Of a stretch of DNA of 64,000 nucleotides, positions 1 to 9,505 are shown piece by piece (within the stretch, counting starts at the first letter, position 1; each line of letters begins with the position of its first letter). The stretch is taken from assembly GCF_000518245.1 (NCBI RefSeq), contig NZ_JADF01000018.1:108477-172476 (forward strand), given 5' to 3'. This DNA comes from Brachyspira alvinipulli ATCC 51933 (GTDB taxonomy: Bacteria; Spirochaetota; Brachyspiria; Brachyspirales; Brachyspiraceae). The notes beneath the pieces were generated by a model. The model made no database searches. It was not told where the DNA came from and was given only the letters and a program-made list of their open reading frames with translations. The position numbers and the translations under genes were made by a program.

Positions 1-38
1 AGTAAATTAGTTATAATTTTAATTTGTGGAGATATTTT

Positions 39-1565
39 ATGAAAGCACTTTTAGATACAAATATTATTATTCATAGAGAAAGTAATAATAAAGTAATTAA
101 TAGAGAAATAGGTAGTTTATTTAAATGGCTAGAAAAGACTAAATATGAAAAATGTATACATAAAATTAATCTTGAAGAATTAAATAAAAACTCAAATTCT
201 GATACTGTAGATGTTATGAATATAAAATCTAAAAATTATACAGTACTTATGACTCAAGCCCAATTAAATAAAAAACTACTTGAAATATATGAAAAAATTG
301 ACAAAACAGAAAATGATAAAAATGATACTTTATTATTAAATGAACTTGTAAATGATAGAGTTGATATATTTATTACAGAAGATAAAAAAATACATCAAAA
401 AGCTAAATTAGTAAATATAGATAATAAAGTATTTACCATAGACTCTTTTCTAGAAAAAGTTATTGCAGAAAATCCTGAACTCATTGATTATGAAGTTTTA
501 TCTGTAGAAAAAGAATATTTTGGAAATATAGATTTAGAAGATAAATTCTTTGATTCTTTAAAAGAAGATTATGTTGGGTTTGATAAATGGTTTAATAAAA
601 AATCTAATGAAATAGCCTATGTTACTTACAAAGATAAAAAATTATTATCTTTTTTATATTTAAAAGTCGAAGATAAAGATGAAAATTATACTGATATAAT
701 TCCTGCATTTTCTCCTAAAAAAAGATTAAAAATAGGTACTTTTAAAGTAGAACATAATGGAGTTAAATTAGGTGAGAGATTTATAAAAATAATATTTGAT
801 AATGCGATAGCTAATAAAGTTGATGAAATATATGTTACAATTTTTGATAAAAGAGATGGACAAAAGAGGTTAATTAATTTATTTGAAGAATATGGTTTTA
901 TTAAATGGGGAAAAAAAGGAGAGAATGGAGAATTAGTTTATATCAGGGATTTTTCAAAAAAGTTTAATATAGAGGAGCCAAAATACACTTATCCATTTTT
1001 TTCTATAAATACAAATATATTTTTAGTTCCAATATATCCAGATTATCATACAGATTTATTACCTGATTCTTATTTAAAAACAGAATCTGCAAAAGATTTT
1101 AAAGATGATTTACCACATAGAAATGCAATAAGTAAAGTTTATGTATCTCGTTCATTAAATAGAAATATAAAAAGAGGCGATATTATAATATTTTATAGAA
1201 CTGCAGAAAAAGAAAAATCAGCAAGATATACATCAGTAATAACTACTATAGGAATAGTTGAAGAAAAAATTGATAACATCAAAAATGAAAAAGAATTTAT
1301 AATAAATTCTAGGAAAAGAAGTATTTTTACAGATAAAGAATTATCTAATTTTTGGTATTTTAGTAGTACTAAACCATTTTTAATTAATTTTCTATATGTG
1401 TATTCATTTCAAATTGGTGATAGAATGAATAGAGATAAATTATTAAAATTAGGAATTTTAACAGGAGCTGATAATGAAATTAGAGGATTAAAACAAATAA
1501 CAAAAGAACAATTCTTATTAATATTAAGAGAGTGTAAAGTAAATGAAAGTTTTATTGTCTATTAA
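39..1565 (+). CDS. PIN-GNAT-PUA-like (EVE/ASCH-type) fusion protein
   Basis: The 508-residue protein has three recognisable parts. Residues 1-130 look like a PIN-type RNase, with acidic candidates D6 (LLDTN), E46/E47, D96 and E114/D115. Residues about 190-305 resemble a GNAT acetyltransferase, with a GVKLGERFIK segment at 241-250 where the acetyl-CoA pyrophosphate loop would lie, followed by LFEEYGF at 281-287. Residues about 325-508 look like a PUA-fold EVE/ASCH-type domain (KRGDIIIFYR at 378-387). I chose the ATG at 39 because GGAG at 28-31 precedes it at good spacing; an in-frame TTG at 24 lies upstream and would overlap that site. The stop overlaps the following ASCH gene by 23 bp, so the two are probably translationally coupled. 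The domain calls come from reading motifs. The function is unknown; an RNA-acting, toxin-like or defence role is inference. Confidence 0.75.
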   Translation: MKALLDTNIIIHRESNNKVINREIGSLFKWLEKTKYEKCIHKINLEELNKNSNSDTVDVMNIKSKNYTVLMTQAQLNKKLLEIYEKIDKTENDKNDTLLLNELVNDRVDIFITEDKKIHQKAKLVNIDNKVFTIDSFLEKVIAENPELIDYEVLSVEKEYFGNIDLEDKFFDSLKEDYVGFDKWFNKKSNEIAYVTYKDKKLLSFLYLKVEDKDENYTDIIPAFSPKKRLKIGTFKVEHNGVKLGERFIKIIFDNAIANKVDEIYVTIFDKRDGQKRLINLFEEYGFIKWGKKGENGELVYIRDFSKKFNIEEPKYTYPFFSINTNIFLVPIYPDYHTDLLPDSYLKTESAKDFKDDLPHRNAISKVYVSRSLNRNIKRGDIIIFYRTAEKEKSARYTSVITTIGIVEEKIDNIKNEKEFIINSRKRSIFTDKELSNFWYFSSTKPFLINFLYVYSFQIGDRMNRDKLLKLGILTGADNEIRGLKQITKEQFLLILRECKVNESFIVY

Positions 1566-1911
1566 ACCTGAATATGTTGAAAAAATATTCAATGGTAGTA
1601 AAAAATATGAAATTAGAAAATCTATTTTTAAAAGGAAGAATATAAAAAAAATTATAATATATTCTTCATCTCCTATTTCTAAAGTAGTAGGTGAATTTGA
1701 AATAGAAGATATAATATCTGATGATTTAGATAATGTATGGAACATAATAAAATATGAGTCTGGTGTTTCTGTAGATTTTTTTTATAAATATCTTGAAAAT
1801 AAAGAAATAGCATATGCTATAAAAATAGGTAAAATAAAAAAATATCGTAAACCTAAAAAATTGGAAGATTTTAATATCCATTATGCACCGCAATCATTTG
1901 TATATTTATGA
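1543..1911 (+). CDS. ASCH domain protein
   Basis: This 122-residue protein is essentially a single ASCH (PUA-like) domain. The diagnostic G-x-K-x-x-E-x-R signature is present as G18, K20, E23 and R25. ASCH domains are predicted RNA or modified-nucleotide binding modules and occur with RNA-modifying and toxin-like partners. The ATG lies 23 bp inside the end of the PIN-GNAT gene in another frame, so the pair is almost certainly co-transcribed and coupled. No separate promoter is evident. It could be a regulator or antidote of the upstream enzyme or part of a two-component RNA-targeting system; this is inference. Confidence 0.8.
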   Translation: MKVLLSIKPEYVEKIFNGSKKYEIRKSIFKRKNIKKIIIYSSSPISKVVGEFEIEDIISDDLDNVWNIIKYESGVSVDFFYKYLENKEIAYAIKIGKIKKYRKPKKLEDFNIHYAPQSFVYL

Positions 1912-1956
1912 ATATTATATTTTATTAATTTGTATAAATATATAAAAACTAAATTT

Positions 1957-2000
1957 ATGATATTTTTATCATTCACTATTCTTAATATTTGATGAATAGT
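1957..2000. terminator. paired hairpins between convergent genes
   Basis: Two small hairpins lie between the convergent ASCH and chemotaxis genes. ATGATA-TTTT-TATCAT occupies about 1957-1972. ACTATTC (1975-1981) pairs with GAATAGT (1994-2000), followed by AATTTTT on the plus strand. A weak terminator is plausible; the stems are short. Confidence 0.4.
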
Positions 2001-2019
2001 AATTTTTCAGATTAACTTA

Positions 2020-3969
2020 TTATCTTAATTTAAAAAAGTCAATTAATTTAGTTAAATTCTGAGATTCATTAAGTAAAAGCTGAGATGATGAACTAGCTTC
2101 TTCAACTAATGCAGCGTTTTGCTGAACAGAAGAATCCATACTAGTAATAGCTGTATTGATTTGTTCTATTCCTCTTTCTTGTTCCTTAGAAGACATATCT
2201 ATTTTCTGCATCAAATCTGAAGCTTTATCCATTCTCTCTGATATCTCTATAAACATTTCTTTAGATTCATTAACACTTGCAGCAGCCAAATTTATTTTAT
2301 CATTACTGTCAATTATTAAAGAAGTAATATTTTTTACAGATTCTTGAGTATTTTGTGCCAAGTTTCTTACCTCGCTAGCAACTACAGCAAATCCGCGTCC
2401 TTGCTCTCCTGCACGTGCTGCCTCTACAGAAGCATTAAGAGCAAGTATATTAGTTTGAAAAGCAATAGATTCTATTAATTTAGTAATGTCCATAATTTTT
2501 GAACTTGCCTCATAAACATCATCCATTTTATTAACACTGTCTTCTATTATTTCTCCTGCTTTGCTTACATACTCTTTTGCCTCTACAACTATTACAGTAG
2601 TATCTGATATATCTTTAGTAACATATTTAACATTGGATGCCATTTGACTCATAGTAGAAGCAGTTTCCTCTAAACTTGAAGCCTGCATCTCTGTTCTATT
2701 TGATAAATCCTGATTACCTGAAAGAACTTCATTAGCAGCATTTTCAACTTGAGCGGATGATTGTTTAACGGTTTCCATTACATTATTTAAATTATCTAAA
2801 ATACCTTGAACAGCTCTTGCTATAGTTCCCCATTCATCTTTTAATGCAACAAATCCTGGAGGAGTGCTCCAAGATATATCTCCATTAGATAATCTTGTTA
2901 AATCCTGAGCTAACAATTTTATGATTATTACAACTTTATTTTTAATAATTAAAGGAGTTATTGTAAATACAGTTAATAACATTACAATAGATACTATTAT
3001 CATAATATTTCTTATGTTAGTGCTGTCTTTAAGTATTATATGATTAGGTACTAATATTTTCATTCCCCAATTCTGACCAGTCTGCAATTTTATAGGTACA
3101 AATATATAAGTGGATTTAGTTTTTAAAGTTGCACTGTATTCTTCAAATATTATAGTTTCTCCAGACTTAATTTTGTCTAATAGATTATTGTCTCTATAAT
3201 AAGGATAAGCATCATAAACATTTTGTCCAATATAACTTTCATTTTCTACATTGTAGAGAAGAGAACCGTTATGATCAAATAATGAAGTGAGAGTATTTTC
3301 AAAAGGTTTTATATTATCCATTATAGGAGCTAAAGAATCTATAAATATATCTACTCCTGCAACACCTATAACCTTATTATTATTTTTTATAGGTATTGAC
3401 CAAGTATTCATCTTTACCATTTTTCCGCCTACTTCAAAATCATATATAGATGTGATATAAGTATTTCCTGTGCTTATAGGTGCAGTATAATAATCACTTT
3501 TTAATTCTTCTTTTGTCATACCTCTGCTGCTTATAGAACCATTGTTTCTATAGGCATATTCAGAGAACATTCCGCCTGCCTCAGAATAATTTACATCATT
3601 TATATAGTCAGCATCATTCCCCATCATATTAGGTTCAAATACTAAAAATAAAGCTCCTGTACCTTCTGGTAAAGTACTAAAAAATTCTTCAACATTCTCT
3701 TTATAAATATCTCTATTTCTCTCTCCGGAACTGTATAAATCATTAACTATATATTCAAATGTTTTTAAACTATCAAGAGCTTCCTGAACAAGATTTTCTA
3801 CTTTAGCTGCTTCTCCTTTAGCACTTTCTTCCAACACCTTATATGATAATTTTCTTGTAACATTTCTTACAGATAAAATATTAAATGCTCCAGATATCAT
3901 AAGCATAATAAAAAATGGTACCAGTATTATCATGCTTATTTTAAATTGTAGGCTATTAAATTTACTCAT
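2020..3969 (-). CDS. methyl-accepting chemotaxis protein
   Basis: This is a transmembrane chemoreceptor that signals to CheA/CheW. The N-terminus has a membrane segment ([18 protein letters not shown]), then a periplasmic sensor of about 280 residues resembling a dCache domain, a second membrane segment ([24 protein letters not shown]), a HAMP-like linker and the cytoplasmic signalling domain. The hairpin tip is clear: [32 protein letters not shown] (split across two blocks, about 200 residues from the C-terminus). An ATG exists 33 bp upstream at 4002, but the ATG at 3969 has a GGAG about 7 nt before it on the minus strand, so I prefer the 649-residue form. It stands alone, convergent with the ASCH gene. 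The ligand cannot be predicted. Confidence 0.93.
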   Translation of the reverse strand: MSKFNSLQFKISMIILVPFFIMLMISGAFNILSVRNVTRKLSYKVLEESAKGEAAKVENLVQEALDSLKTFEYIVNDLYSSGERNRDIYKENVEEFFSTLPEGTGALFLVFEPNMMGNDADYINDVNYSEAGGMFSEYAYRNNGSISSRGMTKEELKSDYYTAPISTGNTYITSIYDFEVGGKMVKMNTWSIPIKNNNKVIGVAGVDIFIDSLAPIMDNIKPFENTLTSLFDHNGSLLYNVENESYIGQNVYDAYPYYRDNNLLDKIKSGETIIFEEYSATLKTKSTYIFVPIKLQTGQNWGMKILVPNHIILKDSTNIRNIMIIVSIVMLLTVFTITPLIIKNKVVIIIKLLAQDLTRLSNGDISWSTPPGFVALKDEWGTIARAVQGILDNLNNVMETVKQSSAQVENAANEVLSGNQDLSNRTEMQASSLEETASTMSQMASNVKYVTKDISDTTVIVVEAKEYVSKAGEIIEDSVNKMDDVYEASSKIMDITKLIESIAFQTNILALNASVEAARAGEQGRGFAVVASEVRNLAQNTQESVKNITSLIIDSNDKINLAAASVNESKEMFIEISERMDKASDLMQKIDMSSKEQERGIEQINTAITSMDSSVQQNAALVEEASSSSQLLLNESQNLTKLIDFFKLR

Positions 3970-4135
3970 TAATATTCTCCAAATACTATTATCTTTAGAC
4001 ATTATATTATAAAACTAATTATATACAACTATTTTTAATTATTATTTTTTGAAATTTAAAAGATAAATAAATTTGTTATTTAACATAATATATTATATAA
4101 TAGCACTCTAAATTTGGGATTATAAAATAAATACT

Positions 4136-5182
4136 ATGGATAAAGAAAGTATAACGAATGCTGAAGAAAACTCTTATGATAAACAAGATAACAGTAATTC
4201 TATAAGACCAAAAGGATTTGATGATTTTTTAGGACAGAATAATATTAAATCAAAATTAAAGGTTTTTATAGACAGTGCTAAAAAGAGAGATGTTTCTTTA
4301 GATCATATACTATTTTACGGTCCTCCAGGACTTGGAAAAACAACGCTTGCTCAGATAATAGCAAATGAAATGGGCAGTAATATAAAAGCTACTTCTGCAC
4401 CTATAATAGAACGTCCTGGAGATTTGGCTTCTATACTTACTACTTTGGGTGAAAAAGATATACTATTTATAGATGAAATTCATAGATTAAGAACAGTTGT
4501 AGAAGAAGTGCTTTACTCTGCTATGGAAGATTTTTTTGTTGATATAAAAGTAGGTGAGGGAACAAGTGCCAAGAGCTTTAGAGTAAAACTTCCTCATTTC
4601 ACTTTAATAGGAGCTACAACTAGAAGCGGGCTTTTAAGTACTCCTCTTTATGATAGATTCGGTATAGTGGAAAGGCTTGAATTCTATACTAATGAAGATT
4701 TGGCTGATATTGTAAAAAGAAGCTCTGTATTTCTTAATGTAGATGTAACAGATGGAGCAGCAATTTCTATAGCATCAAGATCTAGGGGAACTCCAAGAAT
4801 AGTTAATAGACTTTTAAGAAGAGTATTTGACTTTGCCACTGTTAATGATGTTTTAAAAATAGACGAAGAGTTTGCTTGTGATTCTTTAGAAAAATTGGGT
4901 GTGGATAAAAATGGATTTGAAGCACTTGACAAACTTTATTTAAATACTATTATTAAACATTATAACGGAGGTCCTGTAGGAGTTGATACCATTTCGGTGT
5001 CTTTGTCAGAACAGATAGAAACTATTGAAGATGTTATAGAGCCTTATTTAATACAATGCGGTTTTATAAAGAGAACACCTAAGGGAAGAGTAGCTACGAA
5101 TAAGGCATATTCATATTTAAATCTTTCTTCAAGATATGACGATAATCATAATAATGAAGAAAAGGGACTATTTGATTTTTAA
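4136..5182 (+). CDS. ruvB: Holliday junction branch migration helicase RuvB
   Basis: RuvB is the hexameric AAA+ motor that drives RuvA-bound Holliday junctions during recombinational repair. Walker A is GPPGLGKTT (residues 62-70), Walker B FIDEIHR (111-117), sensor 1 GATTRSG (159-165) and the DRFG arginine element follows at about 173. The C-terminal winged-helix DNA-binding region is present ([14 protein letters not shown], then [12 protein letters not shown]). The 348-residue length is normal, with about 20 extra polar residues at the N-terminus. No ruvA or ruvC lies beside it here. No good ribosome binding site precedes the ATG; the motif TTTGGGATTA at 4113-4122 is also found before recJ in this window. 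Confidence 0.97.
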   Translation: MDKESITNAEENSYDKQDNSNSIRPKGFDDFLGQNNIKSKLKVFIDSAKKRDVSLDHILFYGPPGLGKTTLAQIIANEMGSNIKATSAPIIERPGDLASILTTLGEKDILFIDEIHRLRTVVEEVLYSAMEDFFVDIKVGEGTSAKSFRVKLPHFTLIGATTRSGLLSTPLYDRFGIVERLEFYTNEDLADIVKRSSVFLNVDVTDGAAISIASRSRGTPRIVNRLLRRVFDFATVNDVLKIDEEFACDSLEKLGVDKNGFEALDKLYLNTIIKHYNGGPVGVDTISVSLSEQIETIEDVIEPYLIQCGFIKRTPKGRVATNKAYSYLNLSSRYDDNHNNEEKGLFDF

Positions 5183-5193
5183 GGGGGCTTATT

Positions 5194-6372
5194 ATTTTAT
5201 TTACTAATGACACAAGCACAAAAAATGAAAGAAAATCTAATGCTCAGTTAGATAAATATTATTTAGAAGAAACTTCGAAAGATGTTAGAGGGCTTGCTGA
5301 TAAATTTGTAGGTAATTTTAAAAGTAATAATAAGAAACCTACAATAGATTCCTATTCTCATTTTGATATTAATTATAAAAAAAATGTCAAAATTAATAAC
5401 GGCAGATATAAGCCGCCTAAAATAAGAAAAATAAAGTTCATTAAAACAAGAAAAGTATTTAAATCTATATATAATTCTACATATGGTATAAGGCATTTTT
5501 TCTCTGGAATAATAAATGCTATTAAAAGAAAAGGAAATCATGAAAGAAGTATATTAATATTCTATGATGATGAAGAGCATGGAGTAAGACTTCCTATTAA
5601 TAACTTTATGATAACATTCTTACTTTTGGTGTTCTCGGCATTAGTTTATACTGGTTTTGATGCATATAATAAGCAGAAAGAAGCAAGGGAATTTTATAAT
5701 ACTCTTTCCGCAAGAGAGGCAAAAACTTATACTTTAATAGAAGAGTATAAACAAGCATTAAACAGATTTTCAACAGCTTTAGTCAATTATAATAATTCAA
5801 TGAAGAATATATCACATACAATAGATTATAATAATACAAGCACATTCAATAATAATCAAAATTCTTTAAACTATGATGATATGACAAATATTAATAAGAT
5901 ATTAAATGAAGTAGATACTTATCAAAAAAATGTTTTATCATTTATGAATATTTCTCCAAGAATACATGAACAAATACCTTTAGGTTGGCCTGTTTCTGGA
6001 GGTGGAAGAATATCAAGCGGTTTTGGAGCAAGACTTTCACCATTCAATCAGGAAAAAAGCTACCATTATGGAGTTGATATAGCAGGTTCTTATGGTACTC
6101 CTATAATAGCTGTAGCGGATGGTGTTGTAACTTTTGCCGGATGGAGAAGCGGATACGGATGGTTTGTAATTGTTTCTCATGCTAATGGATATCAGACAGC
6201 TTATGGGCATAATTCAAAATTATTAGTAAATTCCGGTCAAAGAGTTAAACGCGGAGAAAAAATAGCTCTTATAGGAAATACAGGACGTACTACAGGTATA
6301 CACTGCCATTTTGAAGTGAGAGTAGGCGGAGATCATAAGAACCCTATGCCTTATTTGGGAGCAAGATTTTAA
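5194..6372 (+). CDS. M23 (LytM-type) peptidase, membrane anchored, putative ATT start
   Basis: This is a zinc endopeptidase of the peptidoglycan hydrolase family M23 or a LytM-type regulator. The catalytic domain contains HYGVD and HCHFE, giving ligands H291, D295, H370 and H372 when counted from 5194. A membrane helix lies at about 140-160, followed by a polar, partly coiled stalk. The first in-frame ATG is at 5608, but the same frame is open back to the ruvB stop and reads as real protein (basic stretch RPPK-like, then ILIFYDDEEHGVRLP just before that ATG). No ATG, GTG or TTG exists in that extension. ATT at 5194 sits 6 nt after AAGGGGG (5181-5187), so an ATT start giving 392 residues is my preferred model. 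The gap to ruvB is 11 bp, suggesting an operon. Confidence 0.8.
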   Translation: MLFTNDTSTKNERKSNAQLDKYYLEETSKDVRGLADKFVGNFKSNNKKPTIDSYSHFDINYKKNVKINNGRYKPPKIRKIKFIKTRKVFKSIYNSTYGIRHFFSGIINAIKRKGNHERSILIFYDDEEHGVRLPINNFMITFLLLVFSALVYTGFDAYNKQKEAREFYNTLSAREAKTYTLIEEYKQALNRFSTALVNYNNSMKNISHTIDYNNTSTFNNNQNSLNYDDMTNINKILNEVDTYQKNVLSFMNISPRIHEQIPLGWPVSGGGRISSGFGARLSPFNQEKSYHYGVDIAGSYGTPIIAVADGVVTFAGWRSGYGWFVIVSHANGYQTAYGHNSKLLVNSGQRVKRGEKIALIGNTGRTTGIHCHFEVRVGGDHKNPMPYLGARF

Positions 6373-6934
6373 TCTCATATAATTTTACTGTAATTTTTAA
6401 ACATTCATATTTACGAACGGTGAACTCAATTTTATATGTAGCAAAAATGCACTAATAATCTATTTTATATTTTTAGTTTCGTTCTTCGTGCGTATAATGA
6501 ACTATAAATTTAAAAACCGTTTGGGTGGCTGTTGTAATTACAGTGAAAAATTATCAATAAAAATAAAACAAAAATAACAAAAATAAAATTACAAACTTAG
6601 AGGGCGGGCAGATGTAATTAAACTTCTAAAAAATATGATAAAATAAGATGTGAATTTTATTTATATGATATTTGTATGAATTTAAATATTAGATTTAAAA
6701 TATTTTTGCAGTATGTAAAAATGGATAATCTGTATACAAAAAAGAATTTTTAATGTTTAATTATAATACATTTTTTATAATTGATACCTATAATTTTTCA
6801 AAAAACATTATAATATGTGCTATTTATATATAAAAATTAGATAAATAATTGGCATAATTATTGCATATATTACTTAATAAACTATAAATTTGACTTATGC
6901 ATTTATTTTTATATGATATAATTAATAATAATTA
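6373..6934. other. 573-bp intergenic region upstream of lon
   Basis: No convincing gene is visible. The region holds two similar motifs, GGGTGGCTGTTGTAATTA at 6523-6540 and GGGCGGGCAGATGTAATTA at 6602-6620, spaced 79 bp and standing out from AT-rich surroundings. Short stretches such as CGTTCTTCGTGCG near 6479 are also locally GC-rich. A terminator for the M23 gene or a small RNA could lie here, but I see no clear hairpin plus T-tract. Confidence 0.4.
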
Positions 6935-6945
6935 GGAGATTTTTA

Positions 6946-9450
6946 ATGAGTGATGAATTAAATAAAGATATAGATAAAAATAGCGATAATAAAGAAAATA
7001 AAAACAATGATAATACGGTTTCAATAGTGGAAGATAAACTGCCTTCAAGGCTTATTATAATACCAGTAATGGGAAAGCCGCTTTTCCCAGGACTTTATGC
7101 ACCATTCCCAATACCTCCTATGCATGCTGATGCTGTTAATAAAGCTATAGCTGAAAATGACGGTTTTTTAGGTCTGAATTTATATATATCTGATAATCCT
7201 CCTGATAGGAAAAATCCCTCAGTTAATGATATTTATAAAGTAGGCGTTGTTGTAAAGGTATTTAAAAAACTTAATCTTCCGGACGGAGGGCTTAATCTTC
7301 TCATAAACTCTATAAGAAGATATAAAGTTATGAGATTCACAACTACAGAACCTGTAATAAGAGCAGAACCTCTTTATATACAGGATATAGATCCTTTTCA
7401 TAATGAAAAAGAAGCTAAAGAAATCAAAGCATATACTAGAGCATTGCTTTCAGAAGTAAAATCTTTAAGTGAGAATAATCCTCTTTTTACAGAAGAGATG
7501 CGTCTTACTATGGTTAATGTTGATGATCCGGGAAAGTTGGCTGATTTTGTTACTTCTATGATTAATGTTGAAAGAGCAAGCCAGCAGGAAATTTTGGAAA
7601 CTTTTGATATTCAGGAGAGATTAGAAAAAGTTCTTCTTCTTTTGCAAAAGGAAAGAGAAATAACAAAGATACAGCAGAAAATACAGGGCAGTATAAATTC
7701 AAAAGTACAAAAACAGCAAAGAGAATATTTCCTTAAAGAACAATTAAAAGAAATAAAAAAAGAATTAGGATATGATACGGATCCTAAACAGAGAGATATA
7801 GAAAAGTATAAAAAAACTCTTGAAGAACTTAATGTGATAGAAGAAGTTAAAGAGAGAATGGAGCAGGAGATTGAAAAGATTTCAACAATAGATACTCATT
7901 CTCCGGAATATACTGTTTCAAAAAATTATTTGGATACTCTATTTGCTTTGCCTTGGAATAAGGAAAACAAAGAAAGAGAAGATATAGCAAAAAGTAAAAA
8001 GATATTGGATAGAGATCATTACGGACTTGAAGACGTTAAAGAAAGAATATACGAATTTTTAGCTGTAAGAAAATTAAATCCTGAAAAAAAATCTTCTATA
8101 CTATGTTTTGTAGGCCCTCCGGGAGTTGGTAAAACTTCTATAGGAAAAAGCATTGCTGAAGCATTAGACAGGCCTTTCTTTAGATTTTCTTTAGGCGGTA
8201 TGAGAGATGAGGCAGAGATTAAAGGACATAGAAGAACATATATAGGTGCTATGCCTGGTAAAATTATAGAGGCTTTAAAAATAGTAAAAGTAAAAAATCC
8301 GGTACTTATGCTTGATGAAATTGATAAATTAGGTGCAAGTTTTCAAGGAGATCCTTCAAGTGCATTGCTTGAGGTATTAGATCCAGAGCAAAATTCATCA
8401 TTTAGGGATCATTATCTTGATTTGCCTTTTGATTTGTCTAATGTGCTTTTTATAACTACTGCTAATACTCTTGATACTATACCAAGACCTTTACTTGACA
8501 GAATGGAAGTAATAAGACTTTCAGGCTATATTTTGGAAGAGAAATTGAAAATAGCTTCTAAATATATTATTCCAAGACAGGTTAAAGCTCATGGACTTGA
8601 AATTAAAAATATAAAGTTTACTAATAAAGCTATTACATCAATAATAGATGGTTATGCAAGAGAGGCAGGTGTACGTAATTTTGAAAGAAGAATTGAGAGA
8701 ATATGCAGAAAAATTGCAGCTGATATAGTAGAACATAATAAGAAAACTTATAATATAACTATTGATGATAAAGATTTAGAAAAATATTTAAAAAAGCCAA
8801 TATTCACAGAAGATTTTACAGAGAAAGATTTAAAACCTGGTAATGCTATAGGTTTGGCATGGACTTCTATGGGTGGAGCAACTTTAACTATAGAGTCAAT
8901 AAAAGTTCAAGAGAAAAAGGATGCCGGCACTATAAATATGACAGGACAATTAGGCGATGTTATGACTGAAAGTGTAGAAATAGCTTACAGTTATGTAAGA
9001 AGCGTTGCTAAAAATTACGGTGTTGATGATGATTATTTTAATAGTGCTGTTATACATCTTCATATACCTGAAGGAGCTACACCTAAAGACGGACCTTCTG
9101 CCGGTATTACTATGGCAACTGCTTTGCTTTCTCTTGGTATGAATAAGGTTATAAGAAATGATACCGCTATGACAGGAGAGCTTTCTTTAAATGGAAAAGT
9201 TTTACCTATAGGCGGATTAAAAGAAAAAACAATAGCAGCAAAAAGGCTTGGATTTATTAAGCATGTTATAATACCGCATGAAAACATTAGGGATTTGGAT
9301 GAGATTCCTGATAATGTTAAAAAGGGACTTACTTTCCATCCTGTTAAAGATGTTAAAGAAGTATTTGATTTTATGTTTAAGTTAAATAAATCTAATAATA
9401 CAAAAAAGGATAATAAAAACAATAAAAAGTCTTCAAAAAATAAAAAATAA
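6946..9450 (+). CDS. lon: ATP-dependent protease Lon
   Basis: Lon is the cytosolic AAA+ serine protease that degrades misfolded and regulatory proteins. The N-terminal substrate-recognition domain spans about residues 33-230, followed by a coiled region (QQKIQGSINSKVQKQQREYF). Walker A is GPPGVGKTS at 390-398 and Walker B is LMLDEIDK. The protease domain has the Ser-Lys dyad: S718 in PKDGPSAG and K761 in GGLKEK. The start has a clear AGGAGA ribosome site at about 6935. The first 30 residues are acidic and Asn-rich and the last 20 Lys/Asn-rich, both low complexity. The length of 834 is normal. A strong bidirectional terminator follows. Confidence 0.97.
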   Translation: MSDELNKDIDKNSDNKENKNNDNTVSIVEDKLPSRLIIIPVMGKPLFPGLYAPFPIPPMHADAVNKAIAENDGFLGLNLYISDNPPDRKNPSVNDIYKVGVVVKVFKKLNLPDGGLNLLINSIRRYKVMRFTTTEPVIRAEPLYIQDIDPFHNEKEAKEIKAYTRALLSEVKSLSENNPLFTEEMRLTMVNVDDPGKLADFVTSMINVERASQQEILETFDIQERLEKVLLLLQKEREITKIQQKIQGSINSKVQKQQREYFLKEQLKEIKKELGYDTDPKQRDIEKYKKTLEELNVIEEVKERMEQEIEKISTIDTHSPEYTVSKNYLDTLFALPWNKENKEREDIAKSKKILDRDHYGLEDVKERIYEFLAVRKLNPEKKSSILCFVGPPGVGKTSIGKSIAEALDRPFFRFSLGGMRDEAEIKGHRRTYIGAMPGKIIEALKIVKVKNPVLMLDEIDKLGASFQGDPSSALLEVLDPEQNSSFRDHYLDLPFDLSNVLFITTANTLDTIPRPLLDRMEVIRLSGYILEEKLKIASKYIIPRQVKAHGLEIKNIKFTNKAITSIIDGYAREAGVRNFERRIERICRKIAADIVEHNKKTYNITIDDKDLEKYLKKPIFTEDFTEKDLKPGNAIGLAWTSMGGATLTIESIKVQEKKDAGTINMTGQLGDVMTESVEIAYSYVRSVAKNYGVDDDYFNSAVIHLHIPEGATPKDGPSAGITMATALLSLGMNKVIRNDTAMTGELSLNGKVLPIGGLKEKTIAAKRLGFIKHVIIPHENIRDLDEIPDNVKKGLTFHPVKDVKEVFDFMFKLNKSNNTKKDNKNNKKSSKNKK

Positions 9451-9461
9451 TTTAATATTAT

Positions 9462-9505
9462 AAAATAAAGGTGCAGAAGTTTTTATTTTCTGCACCTTTT
9501 TTATT
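9462..9505. terminator. bidirectional terminator between lon and dnaX
   Basis: GGTGCAGAA (9470-9478) pairs perfectly with TTCTGCACC (9488-9496). A-rich sequence precedes and T-rich sequence follows the stem, so it can terminate both convergent genes. Confidence 0.9.

Noticed and set aside
6373..6945. 6S RNA, RNase P RNA or another housekeeping RNA before lon
   Set aside because: No conserved core of these RNAs could be recognised.
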